From contig NZ_JAUEDK010000016.1 in the NCBI RefSeq assembly GCF_030385785.1, positions 22,206 to 86,205 of the forward strand: a stretch of DNA of 64,000 nucleotides. Direction: 5' to 3'. The position numbers and the translations under genes were made by a program. This document shows positions 49,834-60,885 of the stretch, piece by piece; positions within the stretch are counted from its first letter, which is position 1; each line of letters begins with the position of its first letter. This DNA is from Crenobacter oryzisoli (lineage in GTDB: Bacteria; Pseudomonadota; Gammaproteobacteria; Burkholderiales; Chromobacteriaceae). The notes beneath the pieces were generated by a model that was not told where the DNA came from, ran no database searches, and worked only from the letters and a program-made list of their open reading frames with translations.

Positions 49834-50583
49834 TTGTTCGGAAGCTCGACTCAGACGGTACCCGAGGCAAAGAGGGTGCCGCGCCACGTGGCCATTATCA
49901 TGGACGGTAATGGCCGCTGGGCGAAAAAGCGTTTTCTGCCACGCGTCGCAGGCCACAAACGTGGCTTCGAGGCTGTGCGGGAAACCGTCAAGGCCTGCAG
50001 CGAACTGGGGGTGGAGTTTCTGACCCTGTTCGCGTTTTCCACCGAAAACTGGCGTCGGCCGGCGGACGAAGTGTCGTTCCTGATGGAAATGTTCCTGCGC
50101 GCGCTGGAGAACGAGGTGGTCCGACTGGGGCGTAACAATATCCGCCTGAAAGTCATCGGCTCGCGTGAGCGTTTTCCGGCCGGCATTGCCGAACGGATTG
50201 CTGCCGCAGAGGCGAGCACCGCGGCGAATACGGGCCTGACGCTGACCATTGCCGCCGATTACGGTGGCCGCTGGGATGTCATGCAGGCAGCCAACCAGTT
50301 GCTGGCCGAGGGCTGCACCGAACTGACCGAGGATGCGCTCAGCAGCCGCCTGTCGATGGCGTACGCTCCGGAGCCGGATCTCTTCATCCGTACCGGCGGC
50401 GAGGTGCGCATCAGCAACTTCCTGCTCTGGCAGCTTGCCTACACCGAGCTGCACTTCACCGATCTGCTCTGGCCGGACTTCGGGCCAGCCGCGCTTGATC
50501 AAGCCATTTCCTCCTACCAAAGCCGTGAGCGTCGTTTCGGCCGGACCAGCGAACAGCTGCCGGATAGCGAGCGCCGCAGCTGA
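49834..50583 (+). CDS. uppS: Undecaprenyl diphosphate synthase
   Basis: 249-residue cis-prenyltransferase making the C55 lipid carrier for peptidoglycan. HVAIIMDGNGRWAKKR holds the catalytic D24; GHKRGFEAVRE, TLFAFSTENWRRP and DLFIRTGGEVRISNFLLWQLAYTEL follow. The start is TTG at 49834, placed 7 bases after AAGGAG; there is no ATG before the conserved block until residue 23. A rare start codon may lower its expression. Confidence 0.96.
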   Translation: MFGSSTQTVPEAKRVPRHVAIIMDGNGRWAKKRFLPRVAGHKRGFEAVRETVKACSELGVEFLTLFAFSTENWRRPADEVSFLMEMFLRALENEVVRLGRNNIRLKVIGSRERFPAGIAERIAAAEASTAANTGLTLTIAADYGGRWDVMQAANQLLAEGCTELTEDALSSRLSMAYAPEPDLFIRTGGEVRISNFLLWQLAYTELHFTDLLWPDFGPAALDQAISSYQSRERRFGRTSEQLPDSERRS

Positions 50584-50589
50584 TTCTTC

Positions 50590-51390
50590 ATGCTAAGAAC
50601 CCGTGTTCTGACTGCGCTTGTCCTGCTGCCGCTGATTCTGGCGGCTTTGTTCCGCTTTCCACCTCTCGCCTGGGCCGGCTTCACCGCGTTGATCGCGGGC
50701 CTGGCTCTCTGGGAGTACGCCCGGATGGCGGGCATGCAGGCCGCTGCCAAGTGGTCCTACCTACTCGCCAGCGCCGTGCTGGCCGGTGCTGCCTGGAAGC
50801 TCGACTACCGAATGGGGCTGGTCGAGCATGTGGCCGTGCTGGCATTCTGGCTGGTACTTGCTCCATTGTGGCTGGTGAAACGCTGGAAGCTGAAAGAGGG
50901 TCTGCTCGTCAGGCTCTTGGGCTGGCTGCTGATGTTTCCTGCCTGGTTCGCGATGATCGACTGGCGGCCTGTGCCTCAGGCTGGGGTGCAGCTGCTGGCA
51001 TTGATGGCGCTGGTCTGGGTGGCCGATATCGCCGCTTACTTTGCCGGCAAGGCCTTTGGCCGTCGCAAGCTGGCGCCGGCGATCAGCCCGGGCAAGAGCT
51101 GGGAGGGTGTTTTCGGCGCGGTGGTGGCCGTGGCACTCTACAGCGTGGTGGTCAACCATTTGGGCTGGGTGCCGTTTTCCATTAGCGATTGGCTGCTGCT
51201 GCCTGTGGCCGTGGCGCTGACTGCGGTCAGTGTCGTCGGCGATCTGCTCGAATCGTGGTTCAAGCGTAGCGCCGGCATCAAAGACAGCAGTGCACTGTTG
51301 CCGGGGCATGGCGGGGTGTACGATCGTATTGATAGCTTGATCGCCGTATTGGCAGTTGCCAACGCGCTGTCTGCACTGGTTCGCTTCTAG
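50590..51390 (+). CDS. cdsA: Phosphatidate cytidylyltransferase
   Basis: 266-residue integral membrane enzyme that makes CDP-diacylglycerol. The N-terminal hydrophobic repeats (VLTALVLLPLILAALF) and the C-terminal signature SVVGDLLESWFKRSAGIKDSSALLPGHGGVYDRIDSL are typical. It follows uppS by 6 bases. Confidence 0.97.
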   Translation: MLRTRVLTALVLLPLILAALFRFPPLAWAGFTALIAGLALWEYARMAGMQAAAKWSYLLASAVLAGAAWKLDYRMGLVEHVAVLAFWLVLAPLWLVKRWKLKEGLLVRLLGWLLMFPAWFAMIDWRPVPQAGVQLLALMALVWVADIAAYFAGKAFGRRKLAPAISPGKSWEGVFGAVVAVALYSVVVNHLGWVPFSISDWLLLPVAVALTAVSVVGDLLESWFKRSAGIKDSSALLPGHGGVYDRIDSLIAVLAVANALSALVRF

Positions 51391-51399
51391 AAAGCATTC

Positions 51400-52578
51400 A
51401 TGAAACCGCAAGGAATCACTCTGCTCGGGGCGACCGGCAGCATCGGCGTCAATACGCTCGATGTCATCGCCAGGCACCCCGACCGTTATCGTGTCGTAGC
51501 GCTGACTTGTCATCGTCAGACTGATCGTCTGTTTGAGCAGTGCCTCGCGTTCGCTCCGGCAATCGCCGTGGTCGCCGATGCCGCTGCGGCTGATGCACTC
51601 GGTGCCAGGCTAGCCGAAGCGGGTAGCCGCACCGAGGTCTGGTACGGGCCGGAGGCGCTCGAAGCAGTAGCCCGCCTGCCAGAGGTCGATATGGTGATGG
51701 CGGCCATCGTTGGCGCTGCTGGCCTCAGACCTACCTTGGCAGCGGCGCAGGCCGGCAAGCGGGTCCTGCTTGCCAACAAAGAGGCACTGGTCGTTTCCGG
51801 TCGCCTGTTCATCGATGCGGTACGCAGCGGCGGCGCCGAGCTGCTGCCGGTGGACAGCGAGCACAACGCGATCTTCCAGTCCCTGCCGCGCGATTATGCC
51901 GGTGATCTTGATGCCTCGGGCGTGCGCAAGCTGGTTTTGACCGCCTCAGGTGGTCCGTTCCGCTCGCTGTCGCTTGATGCAATGCGCAACGTCAGTGCCG
52001 ACGATGCCTGCCACCATCCGAACTGGGTGATGGGACGTAAGATCTCGGTGGACTCGGCCACGCTAATGAACAAGGGCCTGGAGGTCATCGAGGCGCACTG
52101 GCTGTTCAATGCGCCGGCCGAGCGGATAGACGTGGTTGTGCACCCGCAAAGCGTGATCCATTCGATGGTCCAGTATCGCGACGGTTCGGTGGTGGCGCAG
52201 CTCGGCTCGCCCGACATGCGTACACCGATCGCCTACGCGATGTCATGGCCTGAGCGCATCGACTCCGGCGTGGCTTCTCTCGATTTTATGGCCTTGTCTG
52301 GTCTCAGCTTCGAAGCGCCTGATCTGCAGCGCTTCCCTTGCTTGAAGCTGGCGTTTGATGCGCTGGCGACCGGTGGCGATGCGCCGGCGGTGCTCAATGC
52401 CGCCAACGAAGTGGCGGTGGCAGCCTTCCTGGAGGGGCGAATCGGTTTCCTCGATATTGCCAGGGTGGTGGCCGATACGCTGGATAGTGTCTCGCTGTCG
52501 GCGAGCTCTGATCTTGACTCCCTTCTTTTGCGCGACGCAGAGGCGCGCGCCTTTGCCAGGAGCTGTATCGTTACATGA
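51400..52578 (+). CDS. dxr: 1-deoxy-D-xylulose 5-phosphate reductoisomerase
   Basis: 392-residue NADPH-dependent enzyme making MEP in isoprenoid synthesis. [18 protein letters not shown] is the nucleotide-binding start; [35 protein letters not shown] and [21 protein letters not shown] hold the substrate and metal ligands. It feeds the UppS pathway encoded two genes upstream. The stop overlaps the rseP start by 4 bp. Confidence 0.98.
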   Translation: MKPQGITLLGATGSIGVNTLDVIARHPDRYRVVALTCHRQTDRLFEQCLAFAPAIAVVADAAAADALGARLAEAGSRTEVWYGPEALEAVARLPEVDMVMAAIVGAAGLRPTLAAAQAGKRVLLANKEALVVSGRLFIDAVRSGGAELLPVDSEHNAIFQSLPRDYAGDLDASGVRKLVLTASGGPFRSLSLDAMRNVSADDACHHPNWVMGRKISVDSATLMNKGLEVIEAHWLFNAPAERIDVVVHPQSVIHSMVQYRDGSVVAQLGSPDMRTPIAYAMSWPERIDSGVASLDFMALSGLSFEAPDLQRFPCLKLAFDALATGGDAPAVLNAANEVAVAAFLEGRIGFLDIARVVADTLDSVSLSASSDLDSLLLRDAEARAFARSCIVT

Positions 52579-53918
52579 TCACACTGCTCGCCTTCATCGT
52601 CGCCATTGGCGTTCTGGTTACCATCCATGAACTGGGGCATTACGTCATGGCCCGTTGCTGCGGGGTGAAGGTGCTGCGGTTCTCAATCGGCTTCGGCAGA
52701 CCCCTCATCACGATCCGGCGCGGTGAAACCGATTGGACCATCTGTCCGATTCCGCTCGGGGGCTATGTGCGTATGCTCGACGAGCGCGAAGGCAGGGTCG
52801 AGCCCGCCGAGCGTCATTTGGCCTTCAATACTCAATCGGTCTGGAAACGGATCGCCATCGTCGTCGCCGGGCCGGTTGCCAACCTTCTGCTGGCAGTATT
52901 GCTCTATTGGGGGGTGCTGTTCAGTGGCGTGATTCTGGTCAAGCCTTGGGTCGGTACCGTGGTGCCTCAGTCGATAGCGGAGCAGTCCGGCTTCCGATCC
53001 GGCGACAAGCTGCTGTCGGTGAACGACTCGCCTGTCAGCGACTGGCAGGGGGCGCGAATGGCGATCGTCGAGCAGTTGGCAGGCGACGGTCGAGCCCGAG
53101 TTGGCGTAACGACGTCGTCCGGTGGCCGTGCCGAGCGCCTTATCGATCTCAACGCAAGACCCAAGGAACTCGATGAGGCGTTGTCCGACGGAAACCTGGG
53201 ATTGATGCCGCAGCGCTATCTCACACAGATCGGGGCGCTGGAAGAGGGCGGTGCAGCGGAGAAGGCCGGCATGCGCGTCGGCGATCGCCTGCTATCGGCC
53301 GATGGTAAGCCGTTGGCCGGTTGGGAATCGTGGGTTACGTTGATCTACAACAGCCCAGGCAAAACACTGAAGGTCGAGGTTCTGCGGGATGGCATGCCAA
53401 AAGTGCTGGCGGTGCGACCGACTAGCATTGACCATAACGGTGAGCTGATCGGGCGTATCGGCGCGGCGCCGAAGGCAGACGATGCCTGGAACGGGCAGCT
53501 GAAGTATCAACATCGTGATGGGTTCTTTACCGCTGCTCGACACGCGTTCGTTCGTACCTGGGAAACCGCTTGGCTCAGCCTGAAGTTCGTCGGCCGCATG
53601 TTAAGTGGCACGGCTTCAGTGAACCATCTGTCCGGACCGCTGACTATTGCAGATGTCGCGGGTCAGACGGCCCGGATCGGCCTGGCATCCTATCTCGAGT
53701 TTCTGGCGCTGATCAGTATCAGCATTGGCGTGCTTAATCTGTTACCAATACCGGTTCTGGATGGTGGGCACTTAATGTATTATGTCGCGGAGCTGATCAG
53801 GGGGCGTCCACTGAGCGAACGCGCTCAGCTACTCGGGCAAAAGATCGGTTTCGCACTATTGGCCATGATTATGGCCGTGGCTTTGCTCAACGATTTCAGC
53901 CGCCTGTTTGGGGGTTAA
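52575..53918 (+). CDS. rseP: Site-2 protease RseP (sigma-E activating)
   Basis: 447-residue inner-membrane zinc protease. HELGH at 18-22 is the HExxH site, and the third ligand is in [11 protein letters not shown] near the C-terminus. Two PDZ-like regions lie between (around [22 protein letters not shown] and [22 protein letters not shown]). It cleaves the anti-sigma factor in the envelope stress response, fitting its place before bamA and skp. ATGA overlap with dxr. Confidence 0.97.
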   Translation: MITLLAFIVAIGVLVTIHELGHYVMARCCGVKVLRFSIGFGRPLITIRRGETDWTICPIPLGGYVRMLDEREGRVEPAERHLAFNTQSVWKRIAIVVAGPVANLLLAVLLYWGVLFSGVILVKPWVGTVVPQSIAEQSGFRSGDKLLSVNDSPVSDWQGARMAIVEQLAGDGRARVGVTTSSGGRAERLIDLNARPKELDEALSDGNLGLMPQRYLTQIGALEEGGAAEKAGMRVGDRLLSADGKPLAGWESWVTLIYNSPGKTLKVEVLRDGMPKVLAVRPTSIDHNGELIGRIGAAPKADDAWNGQLKYQHRDGFFTAARHAFVRTWETAWLSLKFVGRMLSGTASVNHLSGPLTIADVAGQTARIGLASYLEFLALISISIGVLNLLPIPVLDGGHLMYYVAELIRGRPLSERAQLLGQKIGFALLAMIMAVALLNDFSRLFGG

Positions 53919-53928
53919 GTACTTACTT

Positions 53929-56217
53929 ATGCGAATCAAATTTCTTGTCGCCGCTGTTGCGGGATTGTCTCTTTCCGCTGCAGCGTGGGCAGTTAATCCG
54001 TTTGTAATTAAGGATATCCGGGTAGAAGGTCTGCAACGTACCGAACCGGGCACCGTATTCAACTACCTGCCGATGAAGGTCGGTGACACTTTCACCGATG
54101 CCAAAGCGCAGCAGGCGATCAAGGCACTGTTCGACACTGGCTTCTTCGACGATGTGCGCGTCGAATCGGAAGGCCAGAACGTGATCCTGACTGTCATTGA
54201 GCGTCCGGTGATCACGCAGCTGACGATCAACGGTTCGCGCGAACTGGACAAGGAACAGATCAAGAAGTCGCTGAAGAGCAATGGTTTTGCCGAATCGCGA
54301 GTATTCGACCAGTCGCTGCTCGATCAGGCGGTCCAGGCGCTTAAGCGTGAATACTTCAGCCGGGGCAAGTACTCGGTCGAGATCACGCCCAGCGTAACCA
54401 AGCTGGAGCGTAACCGTGTCGCGGTTACGCTCGACATCACCGAAGGTGTCACCGCCAAGATCAAGGAAATTCGCATTGTTGGGGCCAAAGCCTTTTCGCA
54501 GAGCGAGCTGCTTGACCAGTTTTCCTTGACCGAAGGTGACTGGTTGTCGTGGATTACCAAGGACAACCAGTATTCGAAACAGAAGCTGCAGGGCGACCTG
54601 GAGAAGCTTAAGGCTTTCTACCAGAACCAGGGTTATCTCGAGTTCAATATCGACTCGACCCAAGTGTCGATCAGTCCGGACAAGGAATCGGTCTACCTGA
54701 CGGTGAACGTCAATGAAGGCAAACGCTTCACTGTCGGCGACCTGAAGTTCGGCGGTGATCTCAAAGTGCCGGAAAATGAGCTGCGCAAGTTACTGACGAT
54801 CAAGAGTGGCGAAGTATTCAACCGCGAAAAGATCAATGAGTCTGTGACTGCGATCAGCGACCGACTCGGCAACGATGGTTATGCATTTGCCAACGTCAAC
54901 GCGGTACCGGAGCTTGACCGCGAGCATGACAAGGCCTCGTTTACCTTTTTCATCGATCCGGGCCGCAAGACCTACGTACGCAAGATCAACATCACCGGTA
55001 ATACGAAGACCCGCGACGAGGTAATCAGGCGCGAGATGCGTCAAGTCGAAGGTGCTCCGTACGCGGCAGACAAGGTGAAGCGTTCCAAGGAGCGGGCTCA
55101 GTTGCTCGGCTATTTCGAAGACGTCAATATCGAGACGCCAGCAGCACCTGACACCCCAGACCAGGTCGATATGAACGTGGCGGTGAAAGAGCGCCCCACC
55201 GGTAGCATTTCGGCCGGTGTCGGCTTTGTGCAGGGGGAGGGTCTGCAGCTTTCGGCTAACGTGTCACAGTCTAATATTTTCGGTTCGGGCAAGGCGGCGA
55301 CCATTGGCTTCTCCACTGGAAAGGCGAACAAATATGCCAATATTTCGTTCACCGACCCGTACTTCACACCGGATGGCGTCAGCATCGGCTACGACCTGTA
55401 TTACAAGGTCTACGACCCCAATCAGATCAACCTGAGTGCATATAAGACCAATACACTGGGCGGGGCGGTACGTTTCGGCGTGCCAATCACCGAGCACGAC
55501 ACCATCAATTACAGCATCGGTGCTGAAAACACCGATGTGACGACGTACTCCAATAGTCCGCAGCGCTACATCGACTTCGTCAATAAGTACGGCAACCGTA
55601 ATACTACGCTGCTTGGTACCGTAGGCTGGTCGCGTGATACGCGTGATAGTGCTCTGTGGCCGACCCGCGGCGGTGTGTTGCGTACCAGCCTCGATAGTGG
55701 CCTGCCGGGTGGGGACATCCAGTACTACCGCTTAACCGGTCAGGATACTTGGTACTTCCCGCTGTCGAAGACCTTTACGCTGATGCTGAACGGCGAGGCA
55801 GGCTTCGTGAATGGTTATGGTAATACGCCGGATGTACCGTTCTTCCAGAACTTCTACATCGGTGGTATCGGCTCGGTGCGTGGCTTCGATAACGGCAGCA
55901 TCGGTCCGAAGGATACCAACGGTGACTATCTGGGCGGCACCCGCAAGGCAGTCGCCAATGCCGAAGTACTGTTCCCGTTCCCGGGCATGAAGGACAGCAA
56001 GTCTGTGCGCGCCAGCGTTTTCGCCGATGCCGGCTCGCTGTGGGATAATAAAACCCCAGGCAGCAGCATTGGTTCTGAAGTCCGTTATTCTACGGGCGCC
56101 GCGGTGACTTGGCTTTCTCCGGTCGGCCCGATGAAGTTCAGTTATGCCGTGCCGTTGAAGAAGCAGGAAGGCGACAAACTGCAGCGCTTCCAGTTCCAGC
56201 TGGGTTCGGTGTTCTGA
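53929..56217 (+). CDS. bamA: Outer membrane protein assembly factor BamA
   Basis: 762 residues. Signal peptide MRIKFLVAAVAGLSLSAAAWA, then five POTRA domains (about residues 24-420, beginning NPFVIKDIRVEGLQRTEPGTVF) and a 16-strand barrel. The barrel has the GIGSVRGFDNGSIGP loop (VRGF motif) and ends GPMKFSYAVPLKKQEGDKLQRFQFQLGSVF with the C-terminal Phe. The start at 53929 gives the signal peptide; only a weak GGGG stands upstream. Confidence 0.98.
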   Translation: MRIKFLVAAVAGLSLSAAAWAVNPFVIKDIRVEGLQRTEPGTVFNYLPMKVGDTFTDAKAQQAIKALFDTGFFDDVRVESEGQNVILTVIERPVITQLTINGSRELDKEQIKKSLKSNGFAESRVFDQSLLDQAVQALKREYFSRGKYSVEITPSVTKLERNRVAVTLDITEGVTAKIKEIRIVGAKAFSQSELLDQFSLTEGDWLSWITKDNQYSKQKLQGDLEKLKAFYQNQGYLEFNIDSTQVSISPDKESVYLTVNVNEGKRFTVGDLKFGGDLKVPENELRKLLTIKSGEVFNREKINESVTAISDRLGNDGYAFANVNAVPELDREHDKASFTFFIDPGRKTYVRKINITGNTKTRDEVIRREMRQVEGAPYAADKVKRSKERAQLLGYFEDVNIETPAAPDTPDQVDMNVAVKERPTGSISAGVGFVQGEGLQLSANVSQSNIFGSGKAATIGFSTGKANKYANISFTDPYFTPDGVSIGYDLYYKVYDPNQINLSAYKTNTLGGAVRFGVPITEHDTINYSIGAENTDVTTYSNSPQRYIDFVNKYGNRNTTLLGTVGWSRDTRDSALWPTRGGVLRTSLDSGLPGGDIQYYRLTGQDTWYFPLSKTFTLMLNGEAGFVNGYGNTPDVPFFQNFYIGGIGSVRGFDNGSIGPKDTNGDYLGGTRKAVANAEVLFPFPGMKDSKSVRASVFADAGSLWDNKTPGSSIGSEVRYSTGAAVTWLSPVGPMKFSYAVPLKKQEGDKLQRFQFQLGSVF

Positions 56218-56231
56218 TTTAGGAGGTTGTC

Positions 56232-56729
56232 ATGAGGTTTGCTTTTGCTGGTGCCGGTCTGCTGGTGGCTGCGCTGGCGGCCCTGCCGTCGGCTGCCTCC
56301 GCGGCAGATTTCAAGCTTGGCTACATCAACACCGAGCGTATTTTCCGCGAGGCGGCACCGGCCGTGGCGATCCAGAAGAAACTGGAGAAGGAGTTTGCGC
56401 CCCGTCGCGACGAGCTGAAGAAGATGGAAGCGCGGGCCAAGGAGCTGGAAACGCAGTTGTCGCGCAGTAACCTGCCTGTCGATGATCGCAAAAAGTATGA
56501 CCGCGAGTATGCCAGCTTGGACCGAGATTACCGGGCTCGTGCGCGCGAGATGGCCGAAGACTACAATCAGCGGCGTAATGAAGAGTTCGCGTCGGTTCAG
56601 GAGCGGGCCAACCGTATCGTCAAGCAGATCGCCGAGAAGGACCAGTACGATCTGATCCTGCAGGACTCGGTATATGTGAATCCGAAATACGACCTGACCA
56701 GTCGTATCTTGAAAGAACTCGACAAGTAA
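56232..56729 (+). CDS. skp: OmpH/Skp-family periplasmic chaperone
   Basis: 165 residues. Signal peptide MRFAFAGAGLLVAALAALPSAASA, then DFKLGYINTERIFREAAPAVAIQKKLEKEF and a long charged coiled coil (about residues 45-140) that forms the Skp tentacles. It carries unfolded outer membrane proteins to BamA. Strong TAGGAGG before the ATG. Confidence 0.96.
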   Translation: MRFAFAGAGLLVAALAALPSAASAADFKLGYINTERIFREAAPAVAIQKKLEKEFAPRRDELKKMEARAKELETQLSRSNLPVDDRKKYDREYASLDRDYRARAREMAEDYNQRRNEEFASVQERANRIVKQIAEKDQYDLILQDSVYVNPKYDLTSRILKELDK

Positions 56730-56753
56730 CCGTTTCACCGGATTAAGGGAGAA

Positions 56754-56779
56754 GCCGACCCCCGGTCGGCTTTATTTTT
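56754..56779 (+). terminator. Terminator hairpin abutting the lpxD start codon
   Basis: GCCGACC (56754-56760) pairs with GGTCGGC (56764-56770), loop CCC, followed by TTTATTTTT. The U-tract ends one base before the lpxD ATG at 56781, in the place where a ribosome binding site would be. Confidence 0.8.
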
Positions 56780-56780
56780 G

Positions 56781-57827
56781 ATGGCATATACCCTGTCTGA
56801 GATCGTCGCCAGGCTCGGCGGCGAATATCGCGGTGCCGATGTGGTGGTCGATCGGCTTGCGCCGCTTGATAGCGCATCGGATCGCGAACTGAGTTTTGTA
56901 TCGAACGCTAAGTACCGCAAGCAGGTGGAGGACACCGGCGCGACGGCGCTAATCGTGGCACCGGACCTTGTGGATCTGGCCGGTGAGCGGTCACTGATTG
57001 TCACCGACGATCCCTACCTGTACTTCGCGCGAGTCGCGGCCCTGTTTCATCCAGCACCGAAGGCGGTCGCTGGTAGACATTCGAGCGCGGTGGTGGGCGA
57101 GGGCAGCATCATCGGCGAGGGCAGCGAACTGCGCGAGCATGTCAGCATTGGCCACAACGTCATCATCGGCGCGCGCTGCCGCTTGATGCCGGGGGCCGTC
57201 GTCGGTGACGACTGTGTGCTTGGCGACGATGTAACGCTGTATCCGAATGTGACGCTGTACCACGGTTGCGTCCTCGGTTCGCGAGTCACCGTGCATTCTG
57301 GTGCGGTAATCGGCGCCGATGGCTTCGGCCTCGCCTGGGCGAAGGACCACTGGTTCAAGATTCCACAGACCGGCCGGGTGGTGATCGCGGACGACGTTGA
57401 GATCGGCGCCAATACGACTGTTGATCGAGGTGCACTGGCCGACACGGTAATCGCAAACGGCGCCAAGATCGACAACCTGGTGCAGGTGGCGCACAACGTG
57501 CAGATCGGTGCGCATACTGCGATCGCCGGCTGCGTTGGCATCGCCGGCAGCACCAAGATTGGCGCTTACTGCACCATCGGGGGGGCGGCGATGTTCGTCG
57601 GCCATGTCGATATCGCCGACAAGACCTTCATCGGCGGTGGCACGTTGGTTTCCAAATCGATCAAGACGCCGGGGCATTACGCCTCGTCTTTCCCGCTGTC
57701 CCTTCATAAGGACTGGGTCAGCAATGCGGTGCATCTGCGCCATCTGGATGATATGGCCAAGCGACTCAAAAACCTTGAGCGCGAACTGGCCGACCTGAAA
57801 AATAAAGAGGAAAAAAATCATGACTGA
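56781..57827 (+). CDS. lpxD: UDP-3-O-acylglucosamine N-acyltransferase
   Basis: 348-residue left-handed beta-helix acyltransferase, third step of lipid A synthesis. The N-terminal [18 protein letters not shown] and [10 protein letters not shown] are LpxD-specific. Hexapeptide repeats span about residues 100-300; the catalytic His lies in [10 protein letters not shown]. No Shine-Dalgarno sequence is visible; the ATG follows the U-tract of a terminator hairpin. Overlaps fabZ by 8 bp. Confidence 0.97.
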   Translation: MAYTLSEIVARLGGEYRGADVVVDRLAPLDSASDRELSFVSNAKYRKQVEDTGATALIVAPDLVDLAGERSLIVTDDPYLYFARVAALFHPAPKAVAGRHSSAVVGEGSIIGEGSELREHVSIGHNVIIGARCRLMPGAVVGDDCVLGDDVTLYPNVTLYHGCVLGSRVTVHSGAVIGADGFGLAWAKDHWFKIPQTGRVVIADDVEIGANTTVDRGALADTVIANGAKIDNLVQVAHNVQIGAHTAIAGCVGIAGSTKIGAYCTIGGAAMFVGHVDIADKTFIGGGTLVSKSIKTPGHYASSFPLSLHKDWVSNAVHLRHLDDMAKRLKNLERELADLKNKEEKNHD

Positions 57828-58269
57828 AGCGGTAAACATCGACGTGCGCGAGATCATGAGCTACGTGCCGCACCGCTACCCGTTCCTGCTGGTCGATCGT
57901 GTGGTCGAGTTCGAGGCGGATAAGCGCCTGAAGGCCATCAAGAACGTTACAATCAACGAGCCGTTCTTCATGGGCCACTTTGAGAACTATCCGGTAATGC
58001 CGGGCGTACTGATTATCGAAGCGCTGGCGCAGGCGTCGGGCATCCTGTCGATCAAGAGTCTGGGTGGTCGCGCCGAGAACGAGATTTACTTCTTCGTCGG
58101 CATCGACAATGCTCGTTTCAAGCGCCAAGTGGTGCCGGGTGACCAGCTGGTGCTGGAAGTCGAGCTGCTGCAGCAGAAGCGCGGCATTGCCAAGTACGCC
58201 GCCAAGGCGCTCGTCGACGGCCAAGTGGCCTGCGAAGCCGAGATCATGTGCGCCAAACGGGAGGTGTAA
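57820..58269 (+). CDS. fabZ: 3-hydroxyacyl-ACP dehydratase FabZ
   Basis: 149-residue hot-dog dehydratase of fatty acid elongation. [27 protein letters not shown] holds the catalytic H53 and E67. [14 protein letters not shown] is the family's N-terminal block. Its position between lpxD and lpxA is conserved and balances fatty acid and lipid A synthesis. Confidence 0.98.
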   Translation: MTEAVNIDVREIMSYVPHRYPFLLVDRVVEFEADKRLKAIKNVTINEPFFMGHFENYPVMPGVLIIEALAQASGILSIKSLGGRAENEIYFFVGIDNARFKRQVVPGDQLVLEVELLQQKRGIAKYAAKALVDGQVACEAEIMCAKREV

Positions 58270-58271
58270 CG

Positions 58272-59045
58272 ATGGCGATTCATTCGACGGCGGTAGTCGA
58301 TCCGCGTGCGGAGTTGGCGGACGACGTCGAGGTCGGTGCGTATTCGATCATCGGCCCGAATGTGAAGATCGATTCCGGTACCTGGATCGGTCCTCACGTG
58401 GTGGTCGAAGGGCATACGACCATCGGCAAGGACAACCGGATCTTCCAGTTCTGCTCGATGGGCGCGATCCCACAAGACAAGAAGTACGCCGGTGAACCGA
58501 CACGCTTGGAGATCGGCGACCGTAACACCATCCGTGAGTTCTGCACGTTTAACCTCGGCACTGCTCAGGATGCCGGTGTGACCAGCGTCGGCGACGACAA
58601 CTGGATCATGGCTTATGTGCATCTTGCGCATGACTGCCGGGTCGGCAACAACACCATCTTCGCGAACAATGCGTCGCTGGCCGGTCATGTCACCATCGAA
58701 GACTGGGTGATCCTCGGCGGCTTCTCGACCGTGCACCAGTTCTGCGTGGTGGGCAAGCATGCGATGCTGGCGTTTACCGCGGCGGTGGCGCAGGACGTGC
58801 CGCCGTACGTGATGGCGGCGGGCAACCGCGCAGTGCCGGCCGGCATCAACAGCGAAGGCCTGAAGCGTCGCGGCTTCACGCCGGAGGCGATTCGTAACAT
58901 CAAGAACGCCTACAAGACGCTGTATCGCCAGGGCCTGAGCTATGACGATGCCAAGGCGGCGATCATCGCGCAGGCGGCCGATCATGAAGAGCTGCAGCTG
59001 TTCGTCGACTTTTTCGCCAAATCGCAACGGGGTGTGATCCGCTAA
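58272..59045 (+). CDS. lpxA: UDP-N-acetylglucosamine O-acyltransferase
   Basis: 257-residue left-handed beta-helix enzyme, first step of lipid A synthesis. Repeats run [31 protein letters not shown] onward; [13 protein letters not shown] holds the catalytic histidine (H120). The C-terminal helical domain is [30 protein letters not shown] precedes ATG 58272; two bases separate it from fabZ. Confidence 0.98.
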   Translation: MAIHSTAVVDPRAELADDVEVGAYSIIGPNVKIDSGTWIGPHVVVEGHTTIGKDNRIFQFCSMGAIPQDKKYAGEPTRLEIGDRNTIREFCTFNLGTAQDAGVTSVGDDNWIMAYVHLAHDCRVGNNTIFANNASLAGHVTIEDWVILGGFSTVHQFCVVGKHAMLAFTAAVAQDVPPYVMAAGNRAVPAGINSEGLKRRGFTPEAIRNIKNAYKTLYRQGLSYDDAKAAIIAQAADHEELQLFVDFFAKSQRGVIR

Positions 59046-59048
59046 ATC

Positions 59049-60218
59049 ATGGCCGAAACGTTGTTTCGCAAGCCGGGCGCGCTGAAGGTCGCGATGGTCG
59101 CAGGGGAGGCGTCCGGCGATATGCTGGGCGCCCACCTGATCAGCGCGATCCGTGCGCGTCACCCGAATGTCGAGTTCGCCGGTATCGGCGGGCCGCGTAT
59201 GGAAGCGCAGGGCTTTACAAGCCAGGTGCAGCAGGAAAAACTGGCCGTGCGAGGCTATTGGGAGGTGATCCGGAACCTGGCCGAGCTGCTCGGTATCCGC
59301 CGGCGTCTCAAATCGTCGCTGTTGGCCGAAAAGCCAGATGTGTTCATCGGCGTTGATGCGCCGGACTTCAATCTGGCGCTGGAAGGGGCCCTGAAGCGTT
59401 CGGGTATCCCGACCGTACACTATGTCAGCCCGTCAGTGTACGCATGGCGTGCCGAGCGCGTGCACAAGATCGGCAAGATGGTGAATCGGGTGCTGTGCCT
59501 GTTCCCGATGGAGCCGCCGCTGTATCAGGCGGCCGGCGTGCCGGTTAGTTTCGTCGGCCACCCGCTGGCGAGCGAAATTCCTCTCGCGCCGGACAAGCGG
59601 GCGATGCGGGAAAAGCTTGGGCTGCCCAAGGACGGGCCGGTGTTCGCGTTGTTGCCTGGCAGCCGGGTCAGCGAGCTGGACTTCATGGCGCCGGTGTATA
59701 TCGAAACGGCCCGCCTGCTGCTTGAGAAATATCCGGATGCTCAGTTCCTGGTGCCCTTGGCGACCCGAGCCACCCGCGATCGCTTCGATGCGCTGTTGAC
59801 CAAGCATGACGGCTGGGAGCTGCCGATACGCAAGATGATCGGCCACGCCCAGATGGCGATGATCGCCAGCGACGTGGTGCTGGTGACCAGTGGTACCGCG
59901 ACGCTCGAGGTGGCCTTGACCAAGCGGCCGATGGTGATCAGCTACAAAATTTCGGCAATGACTTACCGGATGGTCAAGCGCAAGCTCAAGGTGCCATACG
60001 TTGGCCTGCCCAATATTCTGCTCGGCGAAAAGCTGGTGCCGGAGTTACTGCAGCTCGACGCAACGCCCGAGAAGCTGGCCGCTGAGCTGGATCGGATCTA
60101 TCAGGACAACGACTACCAGGCGATGTTAGCCGAGCGTTTCACCCGCTTGCACCATGAGCTGAAGCAGGACACCGCGGCGCTTGCCGCCGACGCTGTGCTG
60201 GCGGAGGCCCGATGCTGA
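59049..60218 (+). CDS. lpxB: Lipid A disaccharide synthase
   Basis: 389-residue GT19 glycosyltransferase joining UDP-diacylglucosamine and lipid [64 protein letters not shown] and [20 protein letters not shown] are the conserved blocks. The stop overlaps the rnhB start region. Confidence 0.98.
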   Translation: MAETLFRKPGALKVAMVAGEASGDMLGAHLISAIRARHPNVEFAGIGGPRMEAQGFTSQVQQEKLAVRGYWEVIRNLAELLGIRRRLKSSLLAEKPDVFIGVDAPDFNLALEGALKRSGIPTVHYVSPSVYAWRAERVHKIGKMVNRVLCLFPMEPPLYQAAGVPVSFVGHPLASEIPLAPDKRAMREKLGLPKDGPVFALLPGSRVSELDFMAPVYIETARLLLEKYPDAQFLVPLATRATRDRFDALLTKHDGWELPIRKMIGHAQMAMIASDVVLVTSGTATLEVALTKRPMVISYKISAMTYRMVKRKLKVPYVGLPNILLGEKLVPELLQLDATPEKLAAELDRIYQDNDYQAMLAERFTRLHHELKQDTAALAADAVLAEARC

Positions 60219-60796
60219 TCGCCGGCGTTGACGAGGCGGGGCGGGGCCCACTTGCCGGAGCGGTATTCGCAGCGGCCGTGATTCTCGATCCGGCCCGGCC
60301 GATTGTAGGCTTGGCCGACTCGAAGAAACTGTCCGAAGCGAAGCGTGATGAGTTGGCGCCGCTGATCAAGGAGCGGGCGCTCGCCTGGTGCATTGCTAGC
60401 GCGTCTGTCGAGGAAATCGACCGGCTTAACATCCTGCATGCGACGATGTTGGCAATGAGCCGCGCAGTGGAAGGTCTGGCGGTAAGGCCGGACGAGGTAC
60501 TGATCGACGGCAACCGGGTGCCGAAGCAGATTACACTACCGGCACGTGCCATCGTTAAGGGCGACGCGCTGGAGCCAGCGATCTCGGCTGCATCGATTCT
60601 AGCCAAGACCGCGCGAGATGCAGAATTGGTCGCGCTCGATGCCCGTTTTCCGCAATACGGTTTCGCACGCCACAAAGGCTACCCGACTGCCGAACATCTG
60701 GCGGCAATTGCCGCCCACGGAGTGCTTGCAGAGCACCGCAAGAGCTTCGGGCCAGTCAAGCAATGGCTGGCAGCCCACCAGGGCGAGCTGTTCTAG
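60212..60796 (+). CDS. rnhB: Ribonuclease HII
   Basis: 194 residues. [13 protein letters not shown] holds the D7-E8 metal pair; [22 protein letters not shown] and [34 protein letters not shown] complete the site. It removes RNA and single ribonucleotides from DNA duplexes. It begins inside the lpxB 3' end (7-bp overlap) with GGAGG upstream. A terminator follows. Confidence 0.97.
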   Translation: MLIAGVDEAGRGPLAGAVFAAAVILDPARPIVGLADSKKLSEAKRDELAPLIKERALAWCIASASVEEIDRLNILHATMLAMSRAVEGLAVRPDEVLIDGNRVPKQITLPARAIVKGDALEPAISAASILAKTARDAELVALDARFPQYGFARHKGYPTAEHLAAIAAHGVLAEHRKSFGPVKQWLAAHQGELF

Positions 60797-60834
60797 CCTG
60801 ATATCGATGCGCGCAGATCGCATGGAACTCTGAC

Positions 60835-60880
60835 AAGGTTGGCCGAAGCGGTGCATTTGCACCCCTGCCAACCTTTTTTA
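60835..60880 (+). terminator. Terminator after rnhB
   Basis: AAGGTTGGC (60835-60843) pairs with GCCAACCTT (60867-60875), with an inner GGTGCA/TGCACC stem, then a T-run. It ends the long lpx transcript. The left arm includes a TTGGCCGAA word (60839-60847). Confidence 0.9.
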
Positions 60881-60885
60881 CGCCT

